From Billgrantia endophytica (GTDB lineage Bacteria; Pseudomonadota; Gammaproteobacteria; Pseudomonadales; Halomonadaceae), in NCBI RefSeq assembly GCF_002879615.1, contig NZ_PNRF01000024.1, forward strand, positions 1 to 57,175: a DNA stretch of 57,175 bases, read 5' to 3'. Shown here one piece after another: positions 18,286 through 28,986 of the stretch. A program made the translations under genes and the position numbers. Under the pieces are notes generated by a model that saw only the letters and a program-made list of their open reading frames with translations, made no database searches and was not told the origin of the DNA. Position 1 is the first letter of the stretch. The number at the start of each line of letters is the position of its first letter.

Positions 18286-19377
18286 ATGAGCGATACCCCC
18301 ACCAATCTGGATGCGCTGCGGGAGCGCATCGACAGCCTGGACAACGACATACTGAGGCTGATCAGTGCCCGGGCGGAGTGTGCCAAGCAGGTCGCCGAGG
18401 TGAAAACCAGGAGCGACCCCGACTCCGTCTTCTACCGGCCGGAGCGCGAAGCCCAGGTGCTGAGGCGCATCATGGAGCTCAATACCGGTCCACTGGACAG
18501 CGAGGAAATGGCGCGACTGTTTCGCGAGATCATGTCCGCCTGCCTGGCGCTGGAGCAGCCCATCAAGGTTGCCTACCTCGGCCCCGAGGGCACCTTCACC
18601 CAGCAGGCGGCCCTCAAGCATTTCGGGGAGAGTGCGGTGAGTCTGCCGATGGCGGCCATCGACGAGGTGTTCCGCGAAGTGGAGGCCGGTGCCGTCAACT
18701 ATGGCGTGGTGCCGGTGGAGAATTCCACCGAGGGCGTGATCAGCCACACCCTGGACTCCTTCATGGACTCCTCGATCCGCATCTGCGGCGAGGTGGTGTT
18801 GCGTATTCACCATCATCTGTTGGTATCGGAGGCAACGCTGCGGGACAAGGTGTCGCGTATCTACTCGCACCCCCAGTCCTTTGCCCAGTGTCGCAAGTGG
18901 CTGGACGCCCACTACCCCCGTGCCGAACGGGTGCCGGTGTCGTCGAATGCCGAAGCCGCCAGGATGATCAAGGGTGAATGGCACAGCGCAGCCATCGCCG
19001 GGGACATGGCGGCCAATCTGTATGAGTTGGAAAAGATTTCCGAGAAGATCGAGGACCGTCCGGACAATTCGACGCGCTTTCTCATCATCGGCAGTCAGCA
19101 CGTGCCCATGTCCGGAGAGGACAAGACCTCGGTGGTCGTGGCCATGCGCAACCAACCCGGTGCGCTCCATGAGTTGCTCGAGCCCTTCCACCGGCACCAT
19201 ATCGACCTGACGCGCCTGGAAACACGCCCCTCGCGCACCGGCATGTGGAACTATGTGTTCTTCATCGACTTCAAGGGTCACGTCGACGAGCCCCGGGTTG
19301 CGGCGGTGCTGGAGGAAGTTCGCCTGAGAGCCGCCGAACTCAAGGTGCTGGGTTCCTACCCGATGGGCGTGCTCTAG
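18286..19377 (+). CDS. pheA: Bifunctional chorismate mutase / prephenate dehydratase (P-protein)
   Basis: A 363-residue cytoplasmic enzyme making phenylpyruvate from chorismate. The AroQ-type chorismate mutase is at residues ~8-90 (LRERIDSLDNDILRLISAR). Prephenate dehydratase follows at ~95-275 with VAYLGPEGTFTQQA, PVENSTEGVISHT and the catalytic NSTRFLIIG. The ACT regulatory domain is at ~280-360 with GALHELLEPF and TRLETRPSR, a variant of the ESRP motif that senses phenylalanine in other P-proteins. It follows serC by 3 bp. The Pseudomonas order has hisC2 next; here it is absent. Confidence 0.96.
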   Translation: MSDTPTNLDALRERIDSLDNDILRLISARAECAKQVAEVKTRSDPDSVFYRPEREAQVLRRIMELNTGPLDSEEMARLFREIMSACLALEQPIKVAYLGPEGTFTQQAALKHFGESAVSLPMAAIDEVFREVEAGAVNYGVVPVENSTEGVISHTLDSFMDSSIRICGEVVLRIHHHLLVSEATLRDKVSRIYSHPQSFAQCRKWLDAHYPRAERVPVSSNAEAARMIKGEWHSAAIAGDMAANLYELEKISEKIEDRPDNSTRFLIIGSQHVPMSGEDKTSVVVAMRNQPGALHELLEPFHRHHIDLTRLETRPSRTGMWNYVFFIDFKGHVDEPRVAAVLEEVRLRAAELKVLGSYPMGVL

Positions 19378-19400
19378 GCGTGGTGGGCGTCGCAACGGAA

Positions 19401-21692
19401 ATGGGTGGGGTCCGAGAGTCCCGGATACTGATCGTCGGCCTGGGGCTGATCGGCGGGTCCCTGGCTGCTGCTCTGCGTGCTGCCGGCTATGGTCTCGAGA
19501 ATCGGCCGGGCGAGATCGTGGCCTGTGATCCGGATGCCGGCGAGATAGCGCTCGGGATCGAAATGGGTTTGATCGATGGGGGCGACACTCGACTCGCGCC
19601 GCTGGTCGAAGGGGCTTCGTTGATCGTGCTGGCCGTGCCGGTGCTGGCCATGGAAAGCGTCATGGTGGAGCTGGCCGGGGTATTGCCGGGCGGGTCCCTC
19701 GATGGTACAGCACCCGGGGTCGTGGTGACCGACGTGGGCAGCACCAAGGCGGCCATTCGCGACTGTGCGCTTCGCGCGTTCGGTCGTTTGCCTGCGGGCC
19801 TGGTGCTGGGCCACCCCATTGCCGGCTCGGAGAAGAGCGGCGTCGTCGCCTCCAATCCGCGGCTCTACGCCAATCACAAGGTGATCCTGACACCTGTCCC
19901 GGAGACCGCTCCGGCTGCCGTTGACCGGGTGCGTGCACTCTGGCGCGCCTGTCGGGCCGAGATACTGGAGATGGAGGTCGAACGACATGATCAGGTGCTG
20001 GCCCGGACCAGCCATCTGCCCCATCTCCTGGCCTTCTCCCTGGTCGATACCCTGGCGCGCCAGGATGAGCGACTGGATATCTTTCGCTATGCCGCCGGGG
20101 GCTTTCGCGACTTTACCCGTATTGCCGGCAGCGATCCGGTGATGTGGCGGGACATCTTCATTGCCAACCGCGACGCGGTTCTGGCTTCCCTGGACGATTT
20201 CGAAGCGGGTGTGTCGCGCCTTCGCCAGGCAGTGGAAGCGGGCGATGGCGATGCCATGCTGGCCATCTTCGACCGAGCCAGCCATGCGCGGCACTACTTC
20301 GACTCTCTCCTGAATCAGACCAGCTATCAGGCGGAATACCAGATGCAGCAACAAGGCAGACTCACCTTTCTGGCCAGCCCGGGCGGGCGTGTCGCCGGAC
20401 GCATTCGCGTGCCCGGCGACAAGTCGATTTCCCACCGTTCGATCATGCTCGGAGCCCTCGCCGAGGGGGTGACGGAAGTGAAGGGATTCCTGGAAGGGGA
20501 GGACAGTCTGGCCACCCTGCAGGCGTTCCGCGAGATGGGTGTCGCCATCGAAGGGCCTCATCAGGGGCGGGTCATCGTCCATGGCGTGGGCATGCACGGG
20601 CTCAAGGCACCTTCAGGGCCCCTCTATGTCGGTAATGCCGGCACCGCCATGCGCCTGTTTGCCGGGCTTCTGGCCGGGCAGGCCTTCGATACCGAGTTGA
20701 TCGGCGACGCCTCCCTGACCAAGCGCCCCATGGGGCGTGTGGCCGACCCGCTACGCCTGATGGGGGCCGTCATCGATACCGCCGAAGGCGGTCGTCCGCC
20801 GCTGAAGATCCGTGGAGGACAGCGCCTGAAGGGCATCGACTACGATATGCCCATGGCCAGCGCGCAGGTGAAATCCTGCCTGCTCCTGGCCGGTCTCTAT
20901 GCCGATGGCGAAACCCGGGTGCGTGAGCCGGCACCGACCCGCGACCACACCGAGCGCATGCTGGCCGGCTTCGGCTACGAGGTGCACCGCAAGGGCGATA
21001 CCTGCTGGCTCGAGGGCGGTGGCACACTCGCCGCGGCGCCGATCGACGTGCCCTCGGACATTTCATCGGCCACCTTCTTCCTGGTGGCGGCCGCCATTAC
21101 CCCGGGTTCCAATCTCGTGCTCGAGCACGTTGGGATCAACCCGACGCGTATCGGTGTGATCAACGTGCTCAAGCTCATGGGCGCCGATCTGTGGTTAGTC
21201 AACGAGCATGAAGTGGGGGGCGAGCCGGTGGCCGACCTGCACATCCGCTATGCGCCGCTGCATGGTATCGATATCCCCGAGGACCAGGTGCCGCTGGCTA
21301 TCGACGAATTCCCGGCCCTTTTCATCGCTGCCGCCAGTGCCATCGGCACCACCCGGTTGCGTGGCGCGGAAGAGCTGCGGGTCAAGGAATCCGATCGCAT
21401 TCAGGCCATGGCCGATGGCCTGGCCGCCATTGGCGTCGAGCATACCGTGCTGGAAGATGGCATCGATATCGTCGGGGCCGGCGAGCGGGAAGTGGCCTAC
21501 GGCGGCGGGCGCATCGACAGCCTTGGCGACCACCGTATCGCCATGGCCTTCGTGATCGCGTCGCTGCGGGCCGGTGACGAGATCATCATCGATGATTGTG
21601 CCAACGTGGCGACCTCGTTTCCCGGCTTCACGGCGCTGGCGCGCACCGTTGGGCTGAAGGTAAGGGAAGAGACGGATGAGGTGGCGCCATGA
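19401..21692 (+). CDS. tyrA-aroA: Fused prephenate dehydrogenase (TyrA) and EPSP synthase (AroA)
   Basis: A 763-residue two-domain protein. TyrA occupies ~1-305, with the Rossmann [10 protein letters not shown] at the start, [12 protein letters not shown] and [10 protein letters not shown]. AroA begins at ~residue 320; its [11 protein letters not shown] starts at residue 337, then [23 protein letters not shown] and RVKESDRI. The ATG at 19401 was chosen by fit to the Rossmann fold; GTG codons at 19380 and 19383, directly after the pheA stop, are possible and neither start has a strong ribosome-binding site. It carries out prephenate to hydroxyphenylpyruvate and shikimate-3-phosphate to EPSP. 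The same fusion is known in Pseudomonas, Acinetobacter and Halomonas. The stop overlaps cmk as ATGA. Confidence 0.95.
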   Translation: MGGVRESRILIVGLGLIGGSLAAALRAAGYGLENRPGEIVACDPDAGEIALGIEMGLIDGGDTRLAPLVEGASLIVLAVPVLAMESVMVELAGVLPGGSLDGTAPGVVVTDVGSTKAAIRDCALRAFGRLPAGLVLGHPIAGSEKSGVVASNPRLYANHKVILTPVPETAPAAVDRVRALWRACRAEILEMEVERHDQVLARTSHLPHLLAFSLVDTLARQDERLDIFRYAAGGFRDFTRIAGSDPVMWRDIFIANRDAVLASLDDFEAGVSRLRQAVEAGDGDAMLAIFDRASHARHYFDSLLNQTSYQAEYQMQQQGRLTFLASPGGRVAGRIRVPGDKSISHRSIMLGALAEGVTEVKGFLEGEDSLATLQAFREMGVAIEGPHQGRVIVHGVGMHGLKAPSGPLYVGNAGTAMRLFAGLLAGQAFDTELIGDASLTKRPMGRVADPLRLMGAVIDTAEGGRPPLKIRGGQRLKGIDYDMPMASAQVKSCLLLAGLYADGETRVREPAPTRDHTERMLAGFGYEVHRKGDTCWLEGGGTLAAAPIDVPSDISSATFFLVAAAITPGSNLVLEHVGINPTRIGVINVLKLMGADLWLVNEHEVGGEPVADLHIRYAPLHGIDIPEDQVPLAIDEFPALFIAAASAIGTTRLRGAEELRVKESDRIQAMADGLAAIGVEHTVLEDGIDIVGAGEREVAYGGGRIDSLGDHRIAMAFVIASLRAGDEIIIDDCANVATSFPGFTALARTVGLKVREETDEVAP

Positions 21693-22381
21693 GCGATGAT
21701 ACCGCCGCGGTGTTGACCCTGGATGGCCCTGGCGGGGCCGGCAAGGGCACCATCAGCCGTTTGATCGCCGCTCGCCTGGGATGGCACCTGCTGGATAGCG
21801 GCGCCCTGTATCGTCTCACGGCCCTGGCGGCGCAGCGACATGGTGTGGCGCTTGACGATGAGCCGGCCCTGGCCCGGCAGGCGGCAGGGCTCGACGTGGT
21901 CTTCCTGGCCGAGGGGGAAAGCACGCGAGTGCTGCTCGAGGGCGATGACGTCACGCGTGAGATCCGAACCGAGCAGGTGGGCGATACGGCCTCCCAGGTG
22001 GCCTCGCTGCCCGCGGTGCGTCAGGCTCTGTTGCAGCGTCAGCGGGACTTCCGCCGCTCGCCTGGCCTGGTGGCCGATGGCCGCGACATGGGGACCGTGG
22101 TCTTCCCCGACGCGGAGCTCAAGGTATTCCTCACCGCCAGCCCCGAGGAGCGGGCGCGGCGGCGCCACCTTCAGTTGCAGGAAGCAGGGTTGGATGCTAG
22201 TCTATCGAGTCTTTTGAAGGAGATTCAGGCACGCGATGCACGCGATATGCAGCGCAGCGTGGCTCCGCTCGTACCGGCGCATGACGCCATCGAGCTGGAT
22301 ACCACGAGCCTGAACATACCGGAAGTGGTGGAACGGTTGACGGAGTGGCTGGCCGAACGCGGCCTCACCCGGCAGACTTGA
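21689..22381 (+). CDS. cmk: Cytidylate kinase
   Basis: A 230-residue nucleoside monophosphate kinase with the P-loop [13 protein letters not shown] at residues ~10-22, LDSGALYR for CMP binding, and [15 protein letters not shown]. It phosphorylates CMP and dCMP. The ATG overlaps the aroA stop (ATGA), so translation is coupled. The linkage cmk-rpsA is conserved across proteobacteria. Confidence 0.97.
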   Translation: MSDDTAAVLTLDGPGGAGKGTISRLIAARLGWHLLDSGALYRLTALAAQRHGVALDDEPALARQAAGLDVVFLAEGESTRVLLEGDDVTREIRTEQVGDTASQVASLPAVRQALLQRQRDFRRSPGLVADGRDMGTVVFPDAELKVFLTASPEERARRRHLQLQEAGLDASLSSLLKEIQARDARDMQRSVAPLVPAHDAIELDTTSLNIPEVVERLTEWLAERGLTRQT

Positions 22382-22560
22382 TCTCCCTTGCGGCGCCCCC
22401 GTCAGGATGTGATGGCATGGCCGAGCAGCCCTTTCACTGAAAGCTCGCCCAGGTCGAACCGGCGCTAACATTCCCGGGGGTTTGGCAAATTAGGCCCGCA
22501 CTCGCTGGTGGTGCGGAGAAGGCGGCGACGCCTCAACACCGTTGATCACGTAGGAAAATC

Positions 22561-24237
22561 ATGAGCGAAAGCTTTGCTGAACTGTTTGAACAGTCACTCC
22601 AGGACATCAACATGGAGCCGGGCGCCATCGTCACGGCCACTGTTGTCGACATCGAAGGTGACTGGGTCACCGTCAATGCCGGCCTGAAGTCCGAAGGACA
22701 GATTCCCGTAGCTCAGTTCCGCGACGAAAGTGGCGAACTGAACATTGCGATCGGCGACGAAGTCAGCGTCGCCCTGGAAGCCGTTGAAGACGGTTTCGGC
22801 GAGACGCGTCTGTCTCGCGAGAAGGCCAAACGCGCCGAAGCCTGGAAGGTGCTGGAAGCGGCCTTCGACAAGGAAGAGATCGTCAAGGGCGTGATCAACG
22901 GCAAGGTGAAAGGCGGTTTTACCGTCGATATCGATTCCATTCGTGCCTTCCTGCCGGGTTCCCTGGTCGACGTGCGTCCGGTGCGCGATACCACGCACCT
23001 TGAGCACAAGGAACTCGACTTCAAGGTCATCAAGCTCGATCCGAAGCGCAACAACGTCGTCGTTTCCCGCCGTGCCGTACTCGAGGCCGAGAACAGCGCC
23101 GAGCGTGAAGCCCTGCTCGCCACCCTGCAGGAAGGCCAGCAGATCATCGGTATCGTCAAGAACCTGACCGATTACGGTGCCTTCGTTGACCTGGGTGGCG
23201 TCGATGGCCTGCTGCATATCACCGACATGGCCTGGAAGCGCATCAAGCACCCGAGCGAAATCGTGGCCGTCGGCGACGAGATCAATGTCAAGGTGCTCAA
23301 GTTCGACCGCGAGCGCAATCGCGTTTCCCTGGGTCTGAAGCAACTGGGTGAAGACCCCTGGGTCAACATCAAGGAGCGCTATCCCGAGAGCACCGTGGTC
23401 ACGGCCCGTGTCACCAACCTTACCGACTACGGCTGTTTCGCCGAGCTGGAAGAGGGTGTCGAAGGCCTGGTTCACGTCTCCGAGATGGACTGGACCAACA
23501 AGAACATCCATCCTTCCAAGGTCGTCAATATTGGCGACGAAGTGGAAGTCATGATCCTGGACATCGACGAAGAGCGTCGTCGTATTTCCCTGGGTATCAA
23601 GCAGTGCACCGCGAATCCGTGGGAAACCTTCAACGCCCAGTACAACAAGGGCGATCGTGTTTCCGGTACCATCAAGTCGATCACCGACTTCGGTATCTTC
23701 ATCGGTCTGGAAGGCGGCATCGACGGCCTGGTTCACCTCTCCGACCTGTCATGGTCCGAAACCGGTGAAGAAGCCGTTCGTCGCTTCAAGAAGGGCGACG
23801 AAGCGGAAGCCGTCATCCTCTCCATCGATCCGGAGCGTGAGCGCATCTCCCTGGGTATCAAGCAGCTCGATACCGATCCGGTTGCCGAGTACCTCGCCGT
23901 CAACGACAAGGGCTCCATCGTGTCGGGTCGTGTGATCGAGATCGATGCCAAGGAAGCCCACGTCGAGCTCGCGACTGACGTCGTCGCCATCCTCAAGGCG
24001 TCCGAGATCAGCGCCGATCGCGTCGAAGACGCTCGCAACGTGCTGAACGAAGGCGATACCGTCGAGGCCCGTATCGTTGGCGTCGATCGCAAGAACCGTG
24101 CGATCAGCCTTTCGATCAAGGCGAAGGACCAGGACGACACCCGTCAGAATCTGAAGAAACTGCGTGAAGAGAACGTCGAAGCGGGTGGCCCGACCACCAT
24201 CGGCGACCTGATCAAGCAGCAGATGGGTCAGGACTGA
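22561..24237 (+). CDS. rpsA: 30S ribosomal protein S1
   Basis: A 558-residue protein, almost the same length as E. coli S1 (557). Six S1 RNA-binding repeats follow one another (approximate residues 20-85, 105-170, 190-260, 275-345, 362-432, 449-520), with typical [16 protein letters not shown] and [17 protein letters not shown]. Start [13 protein letters not shown] has TAGGA seven bases upstream. A 179-nt leader separates it from cmk; E. coli S1 represses its own leader, and the same may hold here. ihfB, the usual next gene, is not present. Confidence 0.98.
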   Translation: MSESFAELFEQSLQDINMEPGAIVTATVVDIEGDWVTVNAGLKSEGQIPVAQFRDESGELNIAIGDEVSVALEAVEDGFGETRLSREKAKRAEAWKVLEAAFDKEEIVKGVINGKVKGGFTVDIDSIRAFLPGSLVDVRPVRDTTHLEHKELDFKVIKLDPKRNNVVVSRRAVLEAENSAEREALLATLQEGQQIIGIVKNLTDYGAFVDLGGVDGLLHITDMAWKRIKHPSEIVAVGDEINVKVLKFDRERNRVSLGLKQLGEDPWVNIKERYPESTVVTARVTNLTDYGCFAELEEGVEGLVHVSEMDWTNKNIHPSKVVNIGDEVEVMILDIDEERRRISLGIKQCTANPWETFNAQYNKGDRVSGTIKSITDFGIFIGLEGGIDGLVHLSDLSWSETGEEAVRRFKKGDEAEAVILSIDPERERISLGIKQLDTDPVAEYLAVNDKGSIVSGRVIEIDAKEAHVELATDVVAILKASEISADRVEDARNVLNEGDTVEARIVGVDRKNRAISLSIKAKDQDDTRQNLKKLREENVEAGGPTTIGDLIKQQMGQD

Positions 24238-24243
24238 TCTGTC

Positions 24244-24267
24244 GCGGCCCCGGTTATCCGGGGCCGC
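24244..24267 (+). terminator. GC-rich hairpin after rpsA
   Basis: A perfect 10-bp stem (GCGGCCCCGG / CCGGGGCCGC) with TTAT loop lies 6 bp past the rpsA stop. It has no U-tract, so it is more likely an RNA-stabilising hairpin than a terminator on its own. The real terminator follows. Confidence 0.6.
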
Positions 24268-24282
24268 ACGGAACGGTTGACG

Positions 24283-24316
24283 AAAACGCCGCCTCGGCTA
24301 ACCGAGGCGGCGTTTT
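24283..24316. terminator. Bidirectional intrinsic terminator between rpsA and rimO
   Basis: A perfect 15-bp stem (arms 24283-24297 and 24302-24316, CTAA loop) is flanked by AAAA on the left arm and TTTT on the right, so it works on both strands. It lies between convergent rpsA (+) and rimO (-). Confidence 0.92.
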
Positions 24317-24359
24317 CTTGTGACACAACGCTGAAGAGCCGCTTTGCGCCGTCAGGCTA

Positions 24360-25715
24360 TTACAGGGCATTGACGAATTTCAGTGGCTGAGAGGTTGTCA
24401 TGACCTCGGCCCAGAGGTCGTATTCGTCGGCATGGGTCACCCGGGCACGTACCACTTCGCCCGGTGTAAGGGTATGTTTGGCTTCCAGGAATACCATGCC
24501 GTCGATGTCGGGCGCATCCGCCTCACTGCGGCCAACCGGCCCTTCCGCGTCGACTTCGTCCACCAGCACCTCGATTTCCCGGCCGATCTTCTGCTGCAGG
24601 CGAGCGGCGGAAATTTCCTGCTGATGGGCCATGAAGCGTTCCCAGCGCTCCTGTTTCACGTCATCGGGTACCGGCTCCAGGCCAAGTTCATTGGCCGGAG
24701 CGCCATCCACTGGGGAGTATTGGAAGCAGCCAACGCGGTCGAGCTGTGCGTCGCCGAGCCAGTCGAGCAGGTACTGGAAATCCTCCTCGGTTTCACCTGG
24801 GAAGCCGACGATAAAGGTGGAACGGACCGTCAGCTCGGGGCAGGTTTCACGCCAACGCTTGATGCGCTCGAGTGTCCTGTCCTCGAAGGCGGGACGCTTC
24901 ATGGCCTTCAGTACCCTGGGGCTCGCATGCTGGAAGGGGATGTCCAGATAGGGCAGGATCTTGCCCTCGGCCATCAGCGGGATCAGCTCGTCCACATGGG
25001 GGTAGGGGTAGACGTAGTGAAGTCGGATCCGAATGCCCAGCTCGGCCAGTGCCTCGCACAGCTCGGTGAGGCGAGCCTTGACCGGCCGGCCGCGCCACTC
25101 CTGTTCAACGTAGCGCAGGTCGACGCCATAGGCGCTGGTATCCTGGGAGATGACCAGTAGCTCCTTGACGCCGGCCCGAGCCAGGCTCTCGGCCTCCCTG
25201 AGCACGTCACCCACGGGCCGACTGACCAGCTTGCCGCGCATGGAGGGAATGATGCAGAAGCTGCAGGAGTGATTGCAGCCCTCGGAGATCTTCAAATAGG
25301 CGTAGTGACGGGGCGTGAGCTTGATGCCCTGGGGTGGAACGAGGTCGATGAGTGGGTCATGGGCGGTATTGGCGGGAGCGGCATCATGCACGGCACCCAC
25401 CACCTTTTCGTATTGCTGGGGGCCGGTGACCGCCAATACGCTGGGATGCACGTTACGGATGGCCGCCTCGTCGACGCCCATGCAACCGGTCACGATGACC
25501 CTGCCATTTTCGGCGATGGCTTCACCGATGGCCTCCAGTGACTCGGCCTTGGCGCTATCGATGAAGCCGCAGGTATTGACCACGACCACGTCGGCATCAT
25601 CATAGCTGGGTACGATTTCATAACCCTCGGTACGCAACTGGGTCAGAATGCGTTCGGAATCCACCAGCGCCTTGGGGCAACCCAGTGAGACAAAACCGAC
25701 CTTGGGTGTGGACAT
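24360..25715 (-). CDS. rimO: Ribosomal protein S12 methylthiotransferase RimO
   Basis: A 451-residue radical-SAM enzyme that methylthiolates Asp88 of ribosomal protein S12. The order is: an N-terminal UPF0004 domain with [16 protein letters not shown] and its three cluster cysteines; the radical SAM motif [16 protein letters not shown] (CxxxCxxC); and a C-terminal TRAM domain. ATG 25715 is preferred; an in-frame GTG at 25727 overlaps the GTGAGG that looks like the ribosome-binding site. It is divergent from the SRPBCC gene across 137 bp. Confidence 0.96.
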   Translation of the reverse strand: MSTPKVGFVSLGCPKALVDSERILTQLRTEGYEIVPSYDDADVVVVNTCGFIDSAKAESLEAIGEAIAENGRVIVTGCMGVDEAAIRNVHPSVLAVTGPQQYEKVVGAVHDAAPANTAHDPLIDLVPPQGIKLTPRHYAYLKISEGCNHSCSFCIIPSMRGKLVSRPVGDVLREAESLARAGVKELLVISQDTSAYGVDLRYVEQEWRGRPVKARLTELCEALAELGIRIRLHYVYPYPHVDELIPLMAEGKILPYLDIPFQHASPRVLKAMKRPAFEDRTLERIKRWRETCPELTVRSTFIVGFPGETEEDFQYLLDWLGDAQLDRVGCFQYSPVDGAPANELGLEPVPDDVKQERWERFMAHQQEISAARLQQKIGREIEVLVDEVDAEGPVGRSEADAPDIDGMVFLEAKHTLTPGEVVRARVTHADEYDLWAEVMTTSQPLKFVNAL

Positions 25716-25852
25716 CAAAAACCTCACAGGATAAAGCTGGGGCTGCCAGGTATCCGAGCCGCATTGGCCGCCGCCCGGTCGCGTGGCAGGGCAGTCGAGC
25801 CCTGATAGTCGAAGGCGAATTCTAGCGTCGTCCAGGAGTATAGGGAACCGTC

Positions 25853-26263
25853 ATGGCAACTATTGAACACAGTGCAATCCTCAAGGCCCCGCCGGAGCGG
25901 GTCTTTGCCCTGCTGGAGCGGGTGGAGGATTTCGTTGATTACTCCGACCTGATCAAGGACATCGAATCGTTGGGCGAAGAGCGCTATCGCTGGCACGTGC
26001 ATGCGGTCGGGATGGACTGGACCTTCGACGTGGCCATCACCGAGTCCCGGGCGCCGGAAGTGCTGGCGTGGGAATCGATTGAAGGGGTGCGCAACCAGGG
26101 GTGCTATCGACTCACCCCCGTAGAAGAGGGCACCAGAGTGGTGCTGACCCTGACCTATGCCATTCGCAACCGTCTGGTGGAAAAAGCCGTGGCGCGGGCT
26201 GCCAGGCCCCTGGTCAACAAGGTCAGCCGGCAAATCCTGGATCGCGTCGAGGCGCGGCTGTAA
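25853..26263 (+). CDS. SRPBCC (START/COQ10-like) lipid-binding family protein
   Basis: A 136-residue protein of the polyketide cyclase/START-like fold: MATIEHSAILKAPPERVFALLERVEDF begins the fold, and a C-terminal amphipathic helix (ARPLVNKVSRQILDRVEARL) closes the cavity. AGGGA precedes the ATG. It resembles the RatA/COQ10 group but is not beside smpB, where ratA normally sits. It is therefore left unnamed; a small hydrophobic ligand is likely. Confidence 0.75.
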   Translation: MATIEHSAILKAPPERVFALLERVEDFVDYSDLIKDIESLGEERYRWHVHAVGMDWTFDVAITESRAPEVLAWESIEGVRNQGCYRLTPVEEGTRVVLTLTYAIRNRLVEKAVARAARPLVNKVSRQILDRVEARL

Positions 26264-26431
26264 GGTGAGCTGGCGCCGTAGGCCGCTTTCCCACCCTGTT
26301 GGAGCCGCCTGGTTCGACGCTTCGACTTTTCGTACAAGACCTGGTGTCGTTAGGACGCTATCTTTTCCTTTTCTTCGCCAGGGGCTAGAATCGTTTCGAC
26401 GAGGCCGCCGGTCTCCTTCGAGGATACAGCC

Positions 26432-26623
26432 GTGATCAAAGGGCTGCTGTTATGCCTGGCCATGTTGGTGGTGCAGTTGGGAATACTTCAGTATGTCGAT
26501 CGGCGGGTTGCCGCCATGCCATTATTGGTCGATAGCACGGTGGATGAGAGGGCTGGGAATGGCGCGGCGGTAGAGCAGCCCTCTACGCGATTGCCTGGCC
26601 CTGATGGCAAGCGGGATGCCTGA
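26432..26623 (+). CDS. Small hypothetical membrane-anchored protein
   Basis: A 63-residue frame from GTG at 26432, with GAGGAT seven bases upstream. One hydrophobic segment (residues ~3-20, LLLCLAMLVVQLGILQYV) is followed by a polar C-terminus rich in small residues and charge. It resembles no family I recognise. It lies between the SRPBCC gene and the TVP38-like gene on the same strand. It could be a genuine small membrane protein or a chance frame. Confidence 0.45.
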   Translation: MIKGLLLCLAMLVVQLGILQYVDRRVAAMPLLVDSTVDERAGNGAAVEQPSTRLPGPDGKRDA

Positions 26624-26689
26624 AGCGCGTGACCCGAGACGAGGCGCGTGGCAACATGTGCTCCTTTGAACGGGCATGCGAGACAACCG

Positions 26690-27364
26690 ATGCTACAAGA
26701 TTTCTCATTGCGCCGACGCTGGAGATTGGTAGCTGTCGGGGCCAGCCTTCTCATGGCCGGTTATCTTTGGATCTGGCATTCGCCGGATTTCGTCGCTATC
26801 AAGCATTGGGCCGAAGAGGTCTCGCATCATCCGGTGGTGGTCATCGGAGTCATCCTGGTCATGGCGGTGACGCTGGCTTTCGGCTTGCCAGGCAGTATCG
26901 GGCTATGGCTGATTGCGCCTTTCTATCCACCGTTGGTGGCAACGCCCATGCTGATCCTTGGCAGCCTGGGCGGCGCCCTGGGGGCTTACCACCTTGCCGC
27001 CAGGATCGGGGATCGTTGGAACCCCAGGGGGCTCACGCGCAAGATCATGCGCATGCTGGAGCAGCGCAGCGACTTCCTGACCCAGTGCGCCCTGCGCGTA
27101 TTGCCGGGGTTCCCTCATTCGGTGATCAATTTCGCCGCCGGGCTTCGCCGCCTACCGCTGCGCACCTTCGTGATAGCCGCCGTCGTCGGACTTGGCATCA
27201 AGTGGGCTGTCTATGCCAGCGCCATTCACGGTGCGCTGGAGGCGGTGGCCAAGGAGGAAGACATCATCAGTGCGGACATCGTGCTGCCATTGGTGGCATT
27301 GGCCGTGCTGCTGTTGATCGGTGCCTGGATGCGTCGTCGTGTGGAGGAGGGGCGCGAGGTATAG
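26690..27364 (+). CDS. TVP38/TMEM64 (DedA-like, SNARE-associated) membrane protein
   Basis: About 224 residues from ATG 26690 (the GTG at 26648 would add 14 residues; the start is uncertain). It has hydrophobic helices at ~10-28, ~50-80 and ~85-105, then a C-terminal pair ending ARRRVEEGREV-like. The re-entrant VTOR motif region FGLPGSIGLWLIAPF and the second half ALRVLPGFPHSVINFAAGL, with the LRVxPxxP signature, mark the TVP38/DedA superfamily. Related proteins move lipids (undecaprenyl or phospholipid) across the inner membrane; the exact role is unknown. It is convergent, 9 bp from the HDOD-GGDEF gene. Confidence 0.8.
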   Translation: MLQDFSLRRRWRLVAVGASLLMAGYLWIWHSPDFVAIKHWAEEVSHHPVVVIGVILVMAVTLAFGLPGSIGLWLIAPFYPPLVATPMLILGSLGGALGAYHLAARIGDRWNPRGLTRKIMRMLEQRSDFLTQCALRVLPGFPHSVINFAAGLRRLPLRTFVIAAVVGLGIKWAVYASAIHGALEAVAKEEDIISADIVLPLVALAVLLLIGAWMRRRVEEGREV

Positions 27365-27373
27365 CCCCCTCGG

Positions 27374-28921
27374 TTATTCCTTGTAGTGAGCCACGCCATC
27401 CCTCCCGTCATGCTTGACGCCGTACATGGCCTTGTCGGCGGCGTCCACCATGGCGTTGGCATCCTTGAACTCGGCATCTTCCAGTGAGGCGATGCCGATC
27501 GAGGCGGTGACGTGCAGCGGTTCCCCTTCCGCCTGTGCCAGGGGCTGGGTATTCAGGTAGTGCCGTATCCTGTCGGCCAGGATGACGGCCTGGTCGCGCC
27601 GGGTGTGTGGCATGATGACGAGGAATTCCTCGCCGCCATAGCGTCCGGCGATGTCGCTTTCCCGCACCATATTGTCCAGTGCGGCGGAGAAGTGGATCAG
27701 CACCTCGTCGCCAAAGCGATGTCCATAGTGGTCGTTGATGCGCTTGAAGTGGTCCAGATCGATGAACATGACCGTTAGCGACTGCTGGGAAAGCCGTGAG
27801 CCTTCGAAGTGGTGATTCAGCAGTTTCTCCAGCCAGGGGCGATTGGCAAGCCGGGTCAGGTGGTCGGTGCGGTGTTGCTCGTCGAGTTCGACGTGGCTGG
27901 CATGGAGTGCCTCGAGCTCGCGCTGCTTCTCGGTGAGCCGGTGGTGGAGCCGGAGGTTCTGCTCGAAAAGCAGTTCCTTGGCTTCCGCCAGTAAGGCGAC
28001 ACTGTTCAGGTCCGGTGGGCAGGTGGCCTCGAAGAGTTCGGCCATCGAGGGGAGCCGGTGCTGGAGATCTTCCATGGCGGACACTACCAGCGCGATATCC
28101 AGGGATGCCAGGGGAGCCAATTGATGCAACAGGTTGCTGAAGGCTTGGGCCGGGGTGGGCGAGAGCCAGCTATCGGCAATCCGGCAGGAGAGGCGCAGGC
28201 ATAGATTGCGTGGATTGCCGTCCATGAGGGGGCCGTGGCTTTCGATGATACCGGCGGCGAGATGGTGTGGCACTCCCCAGCCGACTGCCAGCCAGGCGCC
28301 GACCAGCGCGTGATCACAGCCGTAATGCCGTCGTTCGGTCTCACACAGCATCTCGTGATGGCGTACACCTGGGATGCGTTCTGTGTAGCCATTGGTATCG
28401 ACGGCTTCGAGCGCCAATATGCCAATGTCCTGGATCAGTGCGGTGGTAAAGACCTGTCCGGTCTCGCGGGGGCAGAGCTGTTGTGCCAATTGCTGGGCAG
28501 ACAGTGCTGCAATAATGGCGCGCTGCCATAGATAGTCGTATTCCAGCGTGTCGCTGGAGCCGGTGCGCGGCAGGCCAAAGCTCAACGCGGCGGCAAGGGT
28601 CGCATCGAGACCCAGGCGCGAGACGGCATCGAGGCAGGAGGTGACGCGATTGGTGCCGCGAGCATAGAAGGCGCTGTTGGCCAGCGCCAACAGTCGCATG
28701 GTCAAAGCCTGGTCCTGCTCGATTATCTTGGCAAAGTCGTTGAGGCACGGCTCCGGTGAGCGTGCAAGCCCTATGACACGGGCGGCCGCCGCGGGCAGGC
28801 TCGGGAGCGTGCGACAGGTGGCCAGGCGGTCACGAAGAAGATCGGGTAGGGAGGGGAGATCAGGAGCAGGCAAGCCAGTATCGGCATCGAGCTCTGCAAT
28901 CGACGTCCTATCGAGAGGCAT
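27374..28921 (-). CDS. HDOD-domain diguanylate cyclase
   Basis: A 515-residue cytoplasmic protein. ATG 28921 has AGGAG seven bases upstream; an earlier GTG adds seven residues. An N-terminal HDOD domain (~25-230, with LPSLPAAAARVIGLA and LANSAFYA) is linked by a helical segment (~300-350, ELEALHASHVELDEQHRTDHLTRLANR) to a C-terminal GGDEF domain (~360-510). The active site reads GGEEF with the metal-binding FIDLDHFKRIND, so the cyclase should be active. RESD five residues before GGEEF is a standard inhibitory site (RxxD) for product feedback. It may supply c-di-GMP to LapD, though nothing here ties them directly. Confidence 0.9.
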   Translation of the reverse strand: MPLDRTSIAELDADTGLPAPDLPSLPDLLRDRLATCRTLPSLPAAAARVIGLARSPEPCLNDFAKIIEQDQALTMRLLALANSAFYARGTNRVTSCLDAVSRLGLDATLAAALSFGLPRTGSSDTLEYDYLWQRAIIAALSAQQLAQQLCPRETGQVFTTALIQDIGILALEAVDTNGYTERIPGVRHHEMLCETERRHYGCDHALVGAWLAVGWGVPHHLAAGIIESHGPLMDGNPRNLCLRLSCRIADSWLSPTPAQAFSNLLHQLAPLASLDIALVVSAMEDLQHRLPSMAELFEATCPPDLNSVALLAEAKELLFEQNLRLHHRLTEKQRELEALHASHVELDEQHRTDHLTRLANRPWLEKLLNHHFEGSRLSQQSLTVMFIDLDHFKRINDHYGHRFGDEVLIHFSAALDNMVRESDIAGRYGGEEFLVIMPHTRRDQAVILADRIRHYLNTQPLAQAEGEPLHVTASIGIASLEDAEFKDANAMVDAADKAMYGVKHDGRDGVAHYKE

Positions 28922-28986
28922 GATGGCTCCTGATGTAAACACTCGTTTGTTGTTTTTAAGTTACCTTAGCCAAACGGTCAAGAAAT

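Noticed and set aside
18079..19395. 438-codon minus-strand frame across serC/pheA
   Set aside because: It is antisense to two enzymes with clear catalytic motifs.
22594..23736. 380-codon minus-strand frame in rpsA
   Set aside because: It is the antisense of the six S1 repeats; its internal repetition just reflects them.
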